Of a stretch of DNA of 64,000 nucleotides, positions 39,430-52,049 are shown piece after piece; the first letter of the stretch is position 1; every line of letters starts with the position of its first letter. The stretch is taken from contig JAEVLN010000006.1 of the NCBI GenBank assembly GCA_018350325.1, positions 1,263,193-1,327,192 of the forward strand, read 5' to 3'. The notes beneath the pieces are model-generated. The model was not told the DNA's origin. It saw only the letters and a program-made list of their open reading frames with translations, and did not search any database. Made by a program: the position numbers and the translations under genes. Origin of the DNA: Globodera rostochiensis. Taxonomy: Eukaryota > Nematoda > Chromadorea > Rhabditida > Heteroderidae.

Positions 39430-42400
39430 ATGGACTCCAAATTTGTCGTGCTCGCCTTTGCCATTCTCATCGCGCTTGTGCTTTCCGGCGGCGGCCTTGT
39501 CTGGTGGTACAACTCCTCCTCAGTGAGCTTTTAATTGATCTTTTAATTAATTAATTCATCATTTACCTAATTAGGCTGCATGCAATAAAATGTCGAAAAA
39601 ATGCCAAGACAATTGGGGGGATTGTTTTCCAAGCGCCGGATACAACGGATACAACGGGGACGCATGTTGCTCTGAAGGGTCAGCTTTCAAATGTGTTGAT
39701 GATGTAAGCATTTTGTTGTATTTTAAAATTTAAATTGAAATCAAAACAGCTAAAAATCAAAATATCTACCTATTTTGTCTTATTCTGATCGATTTGATCG
39801 AATAAAATGTTTTTTCAAATCCTTTAGATGACCCCATACGAAATAATCTCAAAAGACGCCGCCTACGTAAGTACAACTTTATTCATATAAATGTAAAAGT
39901 TTTAATGAAACATTAAAAATATATTAAATAATTAATTAAGGCAAAAATGGTGAATTGCGTGCTTGCAGAACACCCGGATTTGGTAAAAAGGGGCGCGGGT
40001 GCAATGTCCGTGTGCGAATACCTAAGTCCATTTTGGCGCCAATTTGCGAAAGATCATTTTGGACGGAATTTTTCAAAAGAAAATATATTTAATACATACA
40101 TTTGCTACTTTTATTTTAAATTAGAATAGGACGGGATCAGGATTTTTGGGAAAATCCGAAACCGGGATTGACCTGGATCGTGAGAGCCGGGATCTGGATC
40201 GTGATGAATGGGGCTCGAAATTGGCCCTGGGGAAATTTTTAAAAAGAATTTTTTAAAATTTTTTCCCAAATTTAAAAAAAGAATTGTTCCCCTTATTCAT
40301 TTTTAAAATAAAATAAAAATTTCCGGATCAGAAAGTAAATGTCCCGGTTAATCCCGGTCTGTTACGGGATTAGGATCCGATCCCGCTCTACTCTATTGTA
40401 AATTTAGCATTTTTTTATTTTTAAAATTTGTCCAAAATTGTCTTTTCGAGAAATGCCAGGGCACGGACGGGAGTTCCTAATCCAAAAGTGCCCAAAAAAG
40501 TTAGCTTCAAACCAAAAATGCACCCTTAAACAAAAACTTTTTCGTTGACCAAAATGCACCACCAAAGATCGATATTTTCTTTAAAATTTTTTATTTCTTA
40601 TAAAATTTTCCAAAAAAATGTGTGAAAAATATTATATTTACAATTGTGAGAGGAAAATTAATAAAGATTGCCGAATTTTGAAGGGTTTTACGTATAAATT
40701 TGCTGGGTTTTGTCAGTGTTCTCACATTTTTAATCAATATTTTGGCACTTTTTTGGGTTTTTGGTCAATATTTTCGGAGCCGGTCATTTGGGCACGAGTC
40801 ATTTGGGCACCGAGTCTTTAGGGCACCGAGTCATTTGGGCACGAGTCATTTGGGCACCGAGTCTTTAGGGCACCGAGTCATTTGGGCACTAATTCCGGAT
40901 TTTTTAAAAAATAATACATTACGAAATAGGGTAATACTGTGGTTTGTGGGCTCCCTGTTTTGAAAAAATAATTTTTTGTTTCATAAAAAAGTATTTCTAG
41001 GGGTATTCAGGTGGTGTAGAGTCAGAATCTGACTTCCGTTTCGACCAAATGGAACCCGAACCCGAATTCGAACAAATTTGGAAAGTTTAGAACTTTCGGG
41101 TTCAGGGTTCGCAATTGGTCAAAACGGAAGCCACAAAATATTTAAATCTTTAATGATTCATTTGAAGAAGCAAGATCAGAACTTATTATAATTACCTATT
41201 AATATTTAGGAAAGCATTGAAAAGTGTCTGCCGAAACCAACGGACTGTGTAATTGTTTTTATTAGTATTAATTATACCATATTAAGTTTGAATTTAACTT
41301 TTTTTCATTATTTAGAAAAGCCCTCGATGGTGCTCGATCGCCTCTGATGAGTCCAGGGCAAAAGCAGAAAATTGTGTAAGTGGCTACAAAATTTTGTCTT
41401 AAAATGAATTTAAAAACGAAAAATTTTTTTTATGCAAAATGTAAAAAAATATTAAAACAAATTTAGCCAAAGTTGCGCAACTGCTGGCTGCGAAAGCACT
41501 CGACCATTGTAAAAGAGTTTTTCATTATTTATGAGATTTGAAAATTCAAAATCTTAAATTTCAATACTTTCTAAGAACACTTTGTAAAGCGACTACGGAA
41601 ATCCCATTCAATCACGGGCCCGCTCATTTTCGATGTGCTTTTAAGTACAGTTGGAGCCGAGAGGGGGGGGGGGGGATCCCCGGCTAAACCAGGGCATTTT
41701 TGGGTCCGGAATTTCGGACTTTTTTGCAAAAAAAACCAAAAAAAAATCCGGTAATTTACACAGGATTTTTCATTCATTCGCTTCTGGTCTGAATCCCCCC
41801 CCCGCGCCCGAATCCCCCCACATCCGACACTTCCCGAATCCCCACAACGTCTTAGGCTAAGCCTAAGCTTGGTCTAAGCTAGGCTTAGGCTTAGGCCTAC
41901 GCCTAAGAACACAACCCAGGGTGGTTTAGGCCAAGTTAGGCTTAATATTAGCTTCATACGGGACTAAATCAGCCATCGTGGGGGGATTCAGACCGGTAGC
42001 CAATTCATTAAATCTTTTATGCCCGTTACATCATCTCACTGGGTTGGTAATAAATAACCCAGCACCTTTTAGCTACATAAAGAAATGTGACCAAACAAAA
42101 ATTAAATAAATTAAAAAAACAAATTTAGGAAGCATTTATGAAATGCTGGCCCAAGGACCTCAGCGAAAAGGAATGCGTAAGTTTTGCAATTAATCAAAAA
42201 TTATATTTATGCATCCAATTTCACCTTCGATATTTTCCCCCACATTCTCTGCTAAAAGGTACACGAAATAATAAAAAATGACTTCAAACAAGTTTATTCA
42301 ATAAAAATTTATTTAAAAAAGAAATTAACAAATTAACTAAAATGACAAATTTATTTAAGAATGCGCCGTAGCCCCCAATCGAGAACGCTACCGAAGCCGT

Positions 42401-43823
42401 AAAAGCAAGCAAAAATGAACGTTGATGAAAAATCAAAAAGAATTTTGTTTTTTGCCGATAATTTAATAAAAAATTGTGCTGTTTTCGGCCTTCAGCAAGC
42501 CTATTTAACGCAAAATAACCATTTATTTATTTATTAAATTTTGCTTTTTTTACTTTTTGTTATTTTTTGCGGCGTAAATGTCACGAGATTTCAAAATATT
42601 CTGACCACCCCCCCCCCAGGGTGCACCAGGGTGGCTTTACATGGCATTTGCCATATTTTGGGGTCCGTGCCATTTTTTTACGTTTTGCCATATTTTGTGA
42701 TTTTTAAAAAAAATTTGATTAATTTTTGAAGATTTGGTCAAATTTCTGAACAAAAATTGTTAAATCGCTGTTCTAAAAAATTAACCAAAAACAAACTTTT
42801 TGTTTTTTGGAAAAAATTGCTTAACAAAGTGCTATCCTTTTCTTTCTCGCAAGACTTGCTCAAAAAGGTGAAAACGATGCAAAAATATGAAGAAAATTGC
42901 ATTTTTCTTAAGGATTTTTTTTGAAAAGTGTCGAAAGTAAAAATTGAAATAATTGTAAATTGATGTAAAACTAATAAAAAAAATTTGCGTGGAAGCGGGT
43001 TCGAACCTGAGAAGAAGCAACGAGTGTGGGCGCTTTTTTCAACTGCGCCATTCGCAACCAAAGCAAAACCTTAGTCAAACATTATTTATATTGTGAAAAA
43101 AGTACAAAATTTAAGCCTTTCAACTTTTTCCAACAAACTTAATTATTCATTTATAAAAAATGTATCGCGCGGCTCCTAAAAATATATTGGGCACCGATCA
43201 ATTTTTTAATATTTTTTATTTTTCAAAAACGTGGCCATTTTTGACGTGAGAATTTGGCAGCGATCAAAAAAGTATTTGTGCCGGTGCCGTTGGATAAATT
43301 TGATGACAACTAATTTGTGCTTAAATTATAGGGTAGGTCAGTACCGGTTACGAAAACTGGTACCCCCGGTTTTCGTAACCGGTTTAGAACTTATGGCCGG
43401 TAACCGAACAGTTTTTTCGGTTTATGACCAGTGTTTTTCTGTTCCAACTTTTTTGGATGTGGCTTTTTACTGTTAATTTGCGTGTTGTTCACATATTCTA
43501 ATTGGCTTCAAAATTGATTTTTTTTTCTTATCGAAGTGCCCTTCAATCAGACCACCTTGCCCGTTGTCGACAACGCGCCGAATTATGTATGTTTCATTTT
43601 GAACGGTTTAATTATAATTTTCTACAATTTTTTAAGACAACATTTCCGAAATTCATAATTTTAGGTAAACGAAGTTATGAACAAAACAATTCAATTGGTC
43701 CAAATCTGCAGCAACTGCGAAGGAGCGACGATCAAGGAATTGGACTGGCTTGGAAAATGCAAGCACCCCAAAGATTTTCAATTTAAATCATTTGCTTTCA
43801 GTTCTTCAAATCCGTGGACTTGA
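39430..43823 (+). CDS. Micro-exon gene for a secreted or anchored cysteine-rich protein
   Basis: Ten exons fit one model: 39430-39522, 39575-39703, 39828-39866, 39941-39982, 41210-41248, 41316-41375, 41467-41508, 42129-42176, 43551-43586, 43665-43823. Every exon is a multiple of three and every intron is phase 0. Eight are 36-60 bp or just above 90 bp. Acceptors are mostly tttag; donors are gtaagt, gtgagc or weaker gtaaaa. Exon 1 encodes a hydrophobic leader (MDSKFVVLAFAILIALVLSG). Exon 2 carries six cysteines (CQDNWGDCFPSAG, then GDACCSEGSAFKC). Exons 4-8 each add one or two cysteines, often next to W, L or P (IEKCLPKPTDC; FMKCWPKDLSEKEC). The last exon has ICSNCEGATIKELDWLGKC. The total is about 228 residues. 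I recognise no family. Donors at exons 4 and 7 are weak, and other small exons may hide in the long introns. Confidence 0.65.
40122..40395. mobile_element. hAT-like MITE in intron 4 of the micro-exon gene
   Basis: The ends TAGAATAGGACGGGATC and GATCCCGCTCTACTCTA are imperfect inverted repeats. Flanks ttttaaat (40114-40121) and ttgtaaat (40396-40403) match at 7 of 8 bases. Confidence 0.6.
40783..40890. repeat. Short tandem repeat (gtcatttgggcaccgagtc type)
   Basis: Six or seven copies of an 18-20 bp unit ending gggcac alternate between catttgggcac and ctttagggcac. They lie within intron 4 of the micro-exon gene. Confidence 0.8.
41851..41944. repeat. Interstitial TTAGGC telomere-like repeats
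   Basis: TTAGGC, the nematode telomere unit, occurs at least five times in this stretch, and its complement GCCTAA at least three times, mostly as head-to-head clusters (cttaggctaagcctaagctt; ggcttaggcttaggcctacg). It lies in intron 7 of the micro-exon gene. Confidence 0.7.
42984..43060 (-). repeat. tRNA-like pseudogene or SINE head
   Basis: On the minus strand the segment has a plausible D-arm (ggcgcagttgaaaaaagcgcc), a perfect box B (ggttcgaaccc), and ends ttgcg/cgcaa that can pair. The T-stem is mismatched and no standard anticodon loop is clear, so a tRNA-derived repeat is more likely than a working tRNA. Confidence 0.4.
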
Positions 43824-44691
43824 GTTAAGAACCGCGTATCCATATCTAACAAATATATTTGTTGAAAATTCTTTTTTGACAAAACAAGCTTTGTAATGAG
43901 TTTTTATCCTTTTAACCAAAAATAACTAATTTAAATGATTTAATACAATTAAGCGGCTTAGGCTTTCAATCAAAAAATGCGTTATTTTTGTTCTGAAGAC
44001 ACCATTTTTTATTTTATTACTCTTCCTCCATTTTGCTTAAGTTTTTAACGCATTTGACAAAACAAAGAATTTTTGTCTGATGTCATTTAAATTTCTTTGT
44101 CAGAAAAGCACTCATTTATTTAAATAATTACATAATACACATTTGCTGCTCTACCAAAAATTAAAAATAAAAAGTTTCAAATGCCAAATCAAGTTGAAGG
44201 AAGCTAATGCGCAAACCAAAAGAAAAAATGTCTCTAATCGGTCGCGCTTCGTTAAATTTTAATCGTGTTTAAAAGAGATAATAAATTAAAAAATGTATTC
44301 ATTGAACAAATCTGAAATTTCTTGTTAAGCTCAATAGCAAAATATTTTAATCAGACGATACAACATGATCGGAATTTGCTGGCCAAGGCCAGGGTTTTTC
44401 CAAAATCACTCGGGAAAGGCCGAACCCGAACAACGAACGCCGCTGTTGAACATCGATTGTTGTGGTGTTTGGACCTCTTGAGACAATTTTATGGCTTTTC
44501 ATGGAAAATTTGACAATTTCCAGGCGTTTTCTTCGGGTTTGATCAGGAGGAAATTAGAGATTGAGTTTTGAATCGAATTACCCCGCTGCAGGGAGGCGGA
44601 AAGTGGTAGCGGCAAGCGTGGAGTAGGGATTAAAAACGCGAAAATGGCGAAATAGGGGATTTATTCCCAAAAAGCCCAAAATTGGGATTTA
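43824..44691. other. AT-rich downstream flank
   Basis: I see no supported gene. A frame at 44322-44513 has no splice or composition support. Confidence 0.45.
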
Positions 44692-45448
44692 CAGTGTGCG
44701 TAAAAAGTTTCCGCACTTTTTTTCATTTTAATTTTAGGGTCTAAACATCTTTATGTCAAAAAAGCTGAGTTCAGAATTGGATTCTTCAGAGTTTTTTGGC
44801 TAGAAAACAAATAGAAAAAGTTAGTTTCTCGCAGAAAAAGAGCCATTTAACAAATTACAAGCCCTCAAAAATGCCCAAAAATTATTAGAATTTAGTCGCG
44901 ACTTTTTTTTGGCCATTTTGTTCACTACATACTCAAGCAGTGGTTTCAGTGCCCCAATTGCTCTAAATCTGATAGTTTGAAGCCTTTGCTCTTAAAATAA
45001 CCACAATAGACATCCATAGAATTCATACCCTTCAAGTGACTTGGCCAAATGTCGTTATATTAAAATCCGTCAAACCAAATCGTAAAAAATGCTAATTTTA
45101 TTTTTGAGCTATGAGCGGGAAAATTGATAAAAATCTCAAGATTAGCTGCAAGGGGTCGCTATTTGAGTAAAAGAAGCCGATTTAAAGTGTTTGAATGCTT
45201 TATACAGAAGCAGAGCTGGATTTTGTAGTGGCCTCAAGGCCGAAAAAGAGGCGCGACCAACGCAATAATTTTCGGACGCGTTAGGACGCCTGTATCGCAG
45301 CCGAGGGAACTCATTTCGAACATTTGTTGTATTAAGTTTTAGCCCTGATTCTGATGAACATTTTATGTATAATATTTAGTTTTTTTTTTTCTTTTATTCA
45401 TAAAACAAAAATTGATTTAAAAAGTGCGGGAACTTTTTACGCACCCTG
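44692..45448. mobile_element. Tc1/mariner-type MITE, 757 bp
   Basis: The left end CAGTGTGCGTAAAAAGTTTC and the right end (read inward) CAGGGTGCGTAAAAAGTTCC are inverted repeats of about 30 bp with few differences. Both ends abut TA (44690-44691 and 45449-45450), the Tc1/mariner target duplication. No transposase frame is left inside. Confidence 0.85.
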
Positions 45449-45450
45449 TA

Positions 45451-47762
45451 TATTGACTAAAAAGTCGCTCTAATTCAAAAATTTTTTTTGGGCTTCTCTT
45501 ATATTCCCCTCTATTCGCAAAAAAATAAAGGTTAAAACACAAAAATCCCATCTCTAAAGAGTATTTAAAAATTCAATGTGTTGGCAAAAAAGCAGGGAAA
45601 ATGTGTAGTGGTGAGTGCTGTATGTAGTTTAAGTGTGCGTGGATTGGGTTCAGTTCCCCGACTATGTAAATAATTTTTCTGACTTTTTCTGAACATTTAC
45701 GGTAGTGTAAACAATTCTAAAAATTCTTTTAACTTTTTCCAATTTTAAAATAAATATTTCAAGATGACAATCCACAATTTTCATTTTATTTTGTTGCTTG
45801 GACAAAATTACAAAACCATAGGGGGGGGGGGCTTTGTTTTGCAACACGTAATTTTTGGACCAATTTTCTTAGCAAATCTTATTCAATCTTAAAGAAAATT
45901 TTCCGGTGGCACCTATCAGCGCCGCCGACCCCCACCCCCCTTCCTCAAAAGTTAATCAGAATCTCAAAAAAATTTGTGATGGATGAGGCAACAGAAGTTG
46001 AAGAAAATGAGAAAAATATTTTTAATAATAATAAAAAAAAATTTGTCTTACTATCGACCATAACAAAAAAAAAATCGTTGTTGTCAATCCCGATTAACCC
46101 CGATACCGATCCCGGTTTTTGAAAAGTCGAAATCCCGATCCCGATCCAGGACCCGGTTCGAGATGCTGATCCCGATCCCGGTTTTCACGATCACGGTCAA
46201 TCCCGATCCCGGCCAACTCTAATTTAAAGATATAAAAATGCTGATCTTCCTTAACAAAGCATTACCGGGCATTGAACTATAAATATTGATTGTATTATTA
46301 ATTTTTTTAAACGTAAAGGGAAACAAAAGATTTCTTCGACGCGATAATCGAACTTTTTTTCAATATTTTTGATTAACGATAATTATCGAAATATCGTATC
46401 GTTTATCGATCAAAGCCATTTGCCGAACACTAGTGCATACCTGACTGATAATTTCTCATGTAAAAAAAAGAAGTTTTAAGCTATAATTGTTATTTCCGTT
46501 TTTTAGCCCCAATTTTTGTTATGAACCACCCGGGGTTTTGGAGCAATTTTGGCCTTTTTCTAACCTATTTTGGTGTTTATTTTGAGCTGATAAATAGTAC
46601 CACAAATTATATGGAAATCCATATTTTTTTTGCGCACTCGGAACAGCGTATAAATACCATAAATAGTGTTTTTAACTTTGGTTGGAGCTTCTAGAACCCA
46701 TTTTATAATCCATATTTTCCATATTTCGCGTTTTTTATCCATATTTCGCCATTTTTCAAAAATTCCTTAACAAAAATGTAATAAAAACGAAAAATAAACC
46801 CCTGAGGATCGAATTTTTAAAAAAAAAAATTTCAAAAAATGCACCCCTAAAAATTGACTTTTTCGCGACTAAAAATTCTTACAAAAAAATTTTTTTTTTA
46901 ATTCTGCTTAATTGTTTTTGTTTTTGGTCATCTTCTTGCTTCATTTTGTCGGACTCTTTTAGAGCAAAGATCGGGCAGGCTCGGTTAGGTCAATCCGAGT
47001 TTGGCACAATTGAGCTGTTGGGTCGATCTGAATTCAGCACAATTAGTAGGTGGGTCGATCCGAGTTTGGCACAATTGAATTTGTCGGACGGACCCATTGG
47101 GTCGGCCTATTTCTGTTGCAACTTTCTGCTGAAGCCTCCGCGCCTCGGCGCTTCACAACAATGCCAGGGATGGGTGGAATTCCGCTTCAATTGTTTTGGC
47201 TTTTTTCCGTTTTCCGTTACAAAAATCTGAAAAGCCGCTTTCCTTGGCTAAACCCCAATTTTAGCGGCAATCGGCAAATTTTAGGAAAAGTGCCAAAAAT
47301 CGGATTTTTCTTAAGAAATTTTGGACAAAAGTGCCGAAATATGGACTAAAAACGCAAAAATGTCGCATTAGGTAAATGTTGAACATAGCTCACATTAACG
47401 AAATGGCCCAAATCATATACCAACCGACTCCACTCTAAGCATTTTTTGATGGTCAGTGTGAACCAATTTTTTTTTATTATTCAATTTTCAACTTCTATTG
47501 CCTCATCCATCATCAATTTTTTTTTGATATAACTGCTTCACTTTAGGGGGGGGGGGGCTGGCGGTGCCAACAGGCGCAGCCCGAAATTTTTGAATTTTTC
47601 GATACAATTTGTTTTGAAAAGGGTCAAAAATTAGGAATGTTGCAAAACAAAGGGTCCCCTCTATGGTTTTGTAATTCGTCCAACCAAAAAATGAAATTAA
47701 CAATTTATGAATTGTCATCTAAAATATTAAAAAATTTAAATAATATTTAGAATCAAAAATTT
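45451..47762. other. Repeat-rich intergenic region
   Basis: It contains a SINE-like box A/B pair (45603-45665, plus), a GC-rich hairpin copy (45903-45935), and a gatcccgatcccgg-rich MITE remnant (46080-46222). It also has a short tandem repeat with cgagtttggcacaattga (46990-47090) and a second hairpin copy (47560-47580). No gene could be supported. Confidence 0.5.
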
Positions 47763-47860
47763 TCGATTTGGTTAGATTTGAAAGACGTTATAATGAAAAA
47801 ACTTCCAAAAGGGGAACGAATAGGGGTGAACGAATCCGCCGGGAACGAATCCTCCTCCGT
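47763..47860. repeat. Truncated arm of the Mutator-like foldback element
   Basis: The sequence tttggttagatttgaaagac...gaacgaataggggtgaacga matches bases 1384-1475 of the element at 897-1730 with scattered substitutions. The rest of the element is missing. Confidence 0.75.
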
Positions 47861-47880
47861 CCCTGAACCCAAACCCCACG

Positions 47881-48827
47881 TGAAGTGACGGCGGATGCTG
47901 GGCGCCGTCAAAACAAAAAACTCGCAGCTCACGGTAGAGTGCGAGGGGGTGGGGCGGGCGAGAGTTGGAGGTGGGAGTTGGAGAGGCAGCGGAAGGAGGA
48001 AAAATCACGCACAAGAATAAAATCAAATTTATTTGCGATCTCAAACTTGGGTAATTAAACCCACATTTACATGAAATGTGGAAAAGAAAATGATCACCGG
48101 GGATTGAGGTGATCACACTGAGTAATGGGGGCAATGGGTAATTGATGAACCGGGCAATTGGATAAAATGATAAAACCGAATGATTTGATGACCGGGGGGT
48201 CCCAGAAATGGATGAAACCGGGATGATTGGGTTGGACTAGAGGTGTCAGATGAGAAAGACTAGAACATGATTGAAATGAATAATTGATTTGGGTGAGGTG
48301 GCCAAAAAAGGGTAATGGATTTTATGGGGGTGACGGACTGTAATTGGTGAATATGTAAAGGATCTGGTGAAATGTGGGCAAAGGAATGTTGAGAGGGAAA
48401 TTGTCGATGGGCGGCAAAATGCCTCGAACGTGGTCCAAATGAATGACTGATTGTGGTGAAGAATGGGGGCTTATAAAGAGGACAGAATTGTTGGCCAGAC
48501 GGTGGGGTGAGAAGAAATTGATTGACAATTAGTTAGTTACTGTGGTGATGTTGGCATTCACGTGCGTCAATGTGGAGGGGACAATGTTTGGTGGGGAGGA
48601 TTGGGCCAAACATATTGAATGTGGGCATTCGTAAAGGTGAAAAATGGGCTGATAATTGGCGGCGGGGGATTAGGACGTTCGTACGTCAATGTGCAAAGAG
48701 AGACCTGTTAGTCGTTGGCCGCGAAGATTAGTTAGATAAGTTAAGAATTTGGTTGGTACGGCCAACGACCAACATTTGGTTAATTCCAAATTCAAACTAT
48801 TTGAATTTTCGAAATGGTGTTTCGACA
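47881..48827 (-). repeat. 3' LTR of the BEL/Pao element
   Basis: It is 947 bp long and collinear with 52612-53558. It starts tgaagtgacggcggatgctg and ends gtttcgaca on the plus strand. Confidence 0.95.
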
Positions 48828-48910
48828 TTCCTAAACGAGGAAGGGAAAGGGAGGGAAGGAGATTGATCGATTCGGCGGAAATCATCTGATCTCAATCCGT
48901 CTGTTCCTGG

Positions 48911-51900
48911 TTATGCCTCCGATAGTCGGAGGGGCCTTGAACGTCCGAACGGCGACTCCCAGGTGTTGCTCACGTTAGCGCGTCCTCTTGGCCGTTGCAC
49001 CGATTCCCGTCGAGGTGATCGATCTGTGGCTGATGGTGAAGTGATCGTTTGTCGAGGATTGGTATGAGCATTTCGAGGCCGAAGAAAAAGTTGAGTGAGC
49101 GCAGGCCAAGTACTGAAGATGTTGGCCACGGTCTCGCAGGGTTCGTAGGTCGCACTTGTGTTGTTGAATTCGGCCAAGGAATTTGTTGTGTCCATCGCAA
49201 TTGGATGAATGGCCATCAGTCCGATCAGGCTGATGATCAGGAGTAAACCAAGAGTCTGTTTAACCTTTGGGTTGCGTTGTCTTGTTGGCTGCGATGCTGA
49301 AGGCTTCCGAGCCGGTGATATTGGTTCGGTTTTCTCGGGATCAATGAGTTCCCCGTCTGATGAATTTGATTTATATTCCATTTTGCTGTTGCTGATGTCC
49401 GACGTCAGATCGATGAGTGGTGGATTTGTTGCCTGAGCTGCTGCTAAGTGAGTAACGGTTGTGCGCAGCCGAGCTGTGTTTGAGAACAGCTTGTTCCGTT
49501 GATGCTGTCTGAGAAGTGCTTTCTCCATCTCTTTTCGGCGTTGTTCGTCGCCTGAAACCGTTGCGTTTGGTGCAACGTTGGTGGTTGAATTCGAGTTCAG
49601 TCGGATAGGGTGCTGTTTCTTCTGAACCGATTTGCGAGTTGTTTTTTCTTTGTTGGAATGTTTTTTGGTCGGTTGGTTGCAGGTTGGCTTTTTTCGTGCG
49701 GCTTGGGCATGCACTGGCCCAACAAAGGTGATGTTGGAGGCTTCGGTCATTTCGATGCGTCCTGATCCGCTGAGGATTTTGCCAATTGTCGAGTCACAAA
49801 GCATGAACCCGCTGGGTAGGCGTTCGATCGGTCGAACTTGGAGCTCGTGCCAGACATCCATGCCAAGCATGATGTCTGGTTGTTTTTCCAGATGTGGTGG
49901 CGCTAGCGTGGTGCGTTGAAGCTGTGCTTTGTCCAATTTATTTAACTGGATTACGGGCATGTCGTTCACTAGAAACTCTAATGCGTTGAGGTTGAAGATG
50001 TGTCGTTGTCCACCTCCGCCTTGAAATCCGAGTTTAACCAGATCGCTGACGTACTTTTTCGACTTTCGAGCGCCAAAGCTGGTAAGGTGGCATTCTTCCG
50101 TAATTACCACTGGGAGATTAAGTTGCTTTGCCGCCCTTTTTGTGATGAATGATCGATGACTTCCAGGGTCGATAAACACTGTTGCATTCATGTTACGATG
50201 TGGTTGCGCTGGGTTGAAGACCGTTGACGTTGTGGTCATGAGAACGGCTTTTATTTCGTTGTCACTGGTCGCATTGCATTGTTGTGACAAGCCTTCCGTT
50301 CTGATGCCGTTGAGTGGCATGACATCTGCTCGGGTGTCGTTTGCGGATTCAGATCCTCGTCTTGAGTTGATTGGATCAATTGCTGTTGTACTTTTAGTTG
50401 ATCCATGGCCGCCGTTGCGGCAGAGTGCTGTCGGGTGGAGCTGTCGACATTTGAAGCAGTTCTTCGGACTTGGACAGTCGCTTGCTCGGTGGTTGGCTTT
50501 GAGGCATTTGAAGCATAGCCGTTTCTCCCAGACAACGGCGTTGCGTTGCTCGAACGTACTGAATTTGCGGCATTCTTCGTGCCAGTGATTGTTGCCACAA
50601 AATGCGCAGGATGATGGCGGTTTTGACTGATTGTACTCTTGAGGTTGCCTGAACGGGGGCCTGTTGTGTTGTTGGGTTGTTGGTGGTACTGCGCGTGCCA
50701 GTTGCGGAATGGGTTGATTGGGGTAGTTCGTGTGTGGACTTGTTAGGAGACGTTTGTGAATGTTATCGACTGACGATTGGATAAAGGTGTGGTCCTTAGG
50801 GTGAGCGAGTTGATTATTGTGCCGTAATTCCGATCCGGCGGTGATTGGTGGGAGAGGTCGAGTTTGCGGTTGATGGTGCCCATATTCGCCCATGACTTCT
50901 TGAATTTGAGACTCCCTTCGGACGGCGTCGTTCAGGACTTCTCGGAGTTTTGTAGTGGTCCAGTGAGTTGGATTTTCGCCTTTCTTCGTCAGTATTGTGC
51001 GCAGGAAACTAGGCGGTAGCTTCTTCTCAAGCATGAGGAAGGTTGGCGGGCCTTCAATGTCTTCTCCCGCATTGTTGAGTTCTCGTGTCAATCGTTCGAG
51101 TTGTAGAAGGAATTCCTTTGTGTCGCGCAGGTTTTTGCAGGATTTGAGGTTGGCCAGTTCAAAATGTAGAGCCCTGATGTGCTCTTCCGGGGCTCCATAC
51201 GTGTCTTTGAGAAGCTGCAGGGCCACGTCGTAATTCTGGTCTTCGAGCCTGAAGCCGGCGACCAGATCCCTTGCTTCACCGCTGAGCAAGTTGCGCAAAA
51301 TGTTAAACTTTTCAGCTTTGCCGATCGGATGTCCTGCAACTGCCGATTTGTAGGACTCGTAGAATTCGGGCCACCGCCTTTTGGTGCCCGAAAACTTTTC
51401 CAACTGCAGTGGTTGGAATTGGTAAAACGGCGTTGCGTATTGTTGCGTCTGGACTGCTTGGTGAGCTGCCACGTTTGGTTGCATGGCTTGCTGCAGGGCT
51501 CGTTGATGGTTTGCTTGAGCTTCGCGCTCTTCTTTGTCCGCTCTGTTGCGATAAAGCCGGGCTTGGACTGTAAGCGTGCTGATGAGATCGCGCAAGTTGC
51601 GGAGTTTGACGGAAGCTTCATCGGCCTTGTCGTTTATTTTCTCCTTCGTGTTGAACGCGCTGAATTTGTCTTCCGCCGCGTCCCGCTCTGCAGCTGTCAG
51701 TTTGCGGAGAAGGTCGGCCCATGCGCTGGACGCCTCGCGTATGTCGTCCAAGAATATCTCCAACGTCCTGGCCTCCTTTTGCACTTTTTCGAGCTGTGTC
51801 TCGAAGTTAAGCGCATTCTCGAGGTGCTCTGCGTTGTTGTCGGCCAGGAGGTTCAGTTCCGCAGCTGTGCGTGTGCGGGCCAGAATTCTGAGTGCTGCTC

Positions 51901-51928
51901 CCAATTTTTGCTGGATTGGAGCCGACAT
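48911..51928 (-). CDS. BEL/Pao Gag-protease polyprotein fused to a membrane-segment tail
   Basis: It has 1005 residues from ATG at 51928. 1-160: coiled-coil-rich Gag head. About 175-330: DUF1759 core ([36 protein letters not shown]). About 440-500: three zinc knuckles ([40 protein letters not shown]). About 580-720: DUF1758 aspartic protease, with FIDPGSH where D-S/T-G-S is usual. 720-880: Lys/Ser/Thr-rich linker. About 890-912: a hydrophobic segment ([20 protein letters not shown]) followed by NNTSA, possibly the remnant of an Env start, then a basic end. RT, RNase H and integrase are absent, so pol was deleted in frame between protease and the tail. Zinc knuckles and LTRs suggest it can still be packaged. 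Confidence 0.85.
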   Translation of the reverse strand: MSAPIQQKLGAALRILARTRTAAELNLLADNNAEHLENALNFETQLEKVQKEARTLEIFLDDIREASSAWADLLRKLTAAERDAAEDKFSAFNTKEKINDKADEASVKLRNLRDLISTLTVQARLYRNRADKEEREAQANHQRALQQAMQPNVAAHQAVQTQQYATPFYQFQPLQLEKFSGTKRRWPEFYESYKSAVAGHPIGKAEKFNILRNLLSGEARDLVAGFRLEDQNYDVALQLLKDTYGAPEEHIRALHFELANLKSCKNLRDTKEFLLQLERLTRELNNAGEDIEGPPTFLMLEKKLPPSFLRTILTKKGENPTHWTTTKLREVLNDAVRRESQIQEVMGEYGHHQPQTRPLPPITAGSELRHNNQLAHPKDHTFIQSSVDNIHKRLLTSPHTNYPNQPIPQLARAVPPTTQQHNRPPFRQPQEYNQSKPPSSCAFCGNNHWHEECRKFSTFEQRNAVVWEKRLCFKCLKANHRASDCPSPKNCFKCRQLHPTALCRNGGHGSTKSTTAIDPINSRRGSESANDTRADVMPLNGIRTEGLSQQCNATSDNEIKAVLMTTTSTVFNPAQPHRNMNATVFIDPGSHRSFITKRAAKQLNLPVVITEECHLTSFGARKSKKYVSDLVKLGFQGGGGQRHIFNLNALEFLVNDMPVIQLNKLDKAQLQRTTLAPPHLEKQPDIMLGMDVWHELQVRPIERLPSGFMLCDSTIGKILSGSGRIEMTEASNITFVGPVHAQAARKKPTCNQPTKKHSNKEKTTRKSVQKKQHPIRLNSNSTTNVAPNATVSGDEQRRKEMEKALLRQHQRNKLFSNTARLRTTVTHLAAAQATNPPLIDLTSDISNSKMEYKSNSSDGELIDPEKTEPISPARKPSASQPTRQRNPKVKQTLGLLLIISLIGLMAIHPIAMDTTNSLAEFNNTSATYEPCETVANIFSTWPALTQLFLRPRNAHTNPRQTITSPSATDRSPRRESVQRPRGRANVSNTWESPFGRSRPLRLSEA

Positions 51929-52049
51929 TGTTGCTGCTTTGAGTGAAAAACGGCTTGGTTGTTGACTGTCGTGAAGTTCAAGCAGTACAACGACTGCTCT
52001 GCTTTGATTTGAACACTCAACTATCCCTTATGAATTGCTGCCGGTGTTC

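Noticed and set aside
42984..43060. Functional tRNA gene
   Set aside because: Box B and a D-arm are present, but the T-stem is mismatched and no normal anticodon arm is visible. Listed as a tRNA-like repeat instead.
50190..51965. Long plus-strand ORFs (up to 255 codons) across the BEL/Pao gag
   Set aside because: They lie antisense to a gag-protease frame with clear zinc knuckles and have no independent support.
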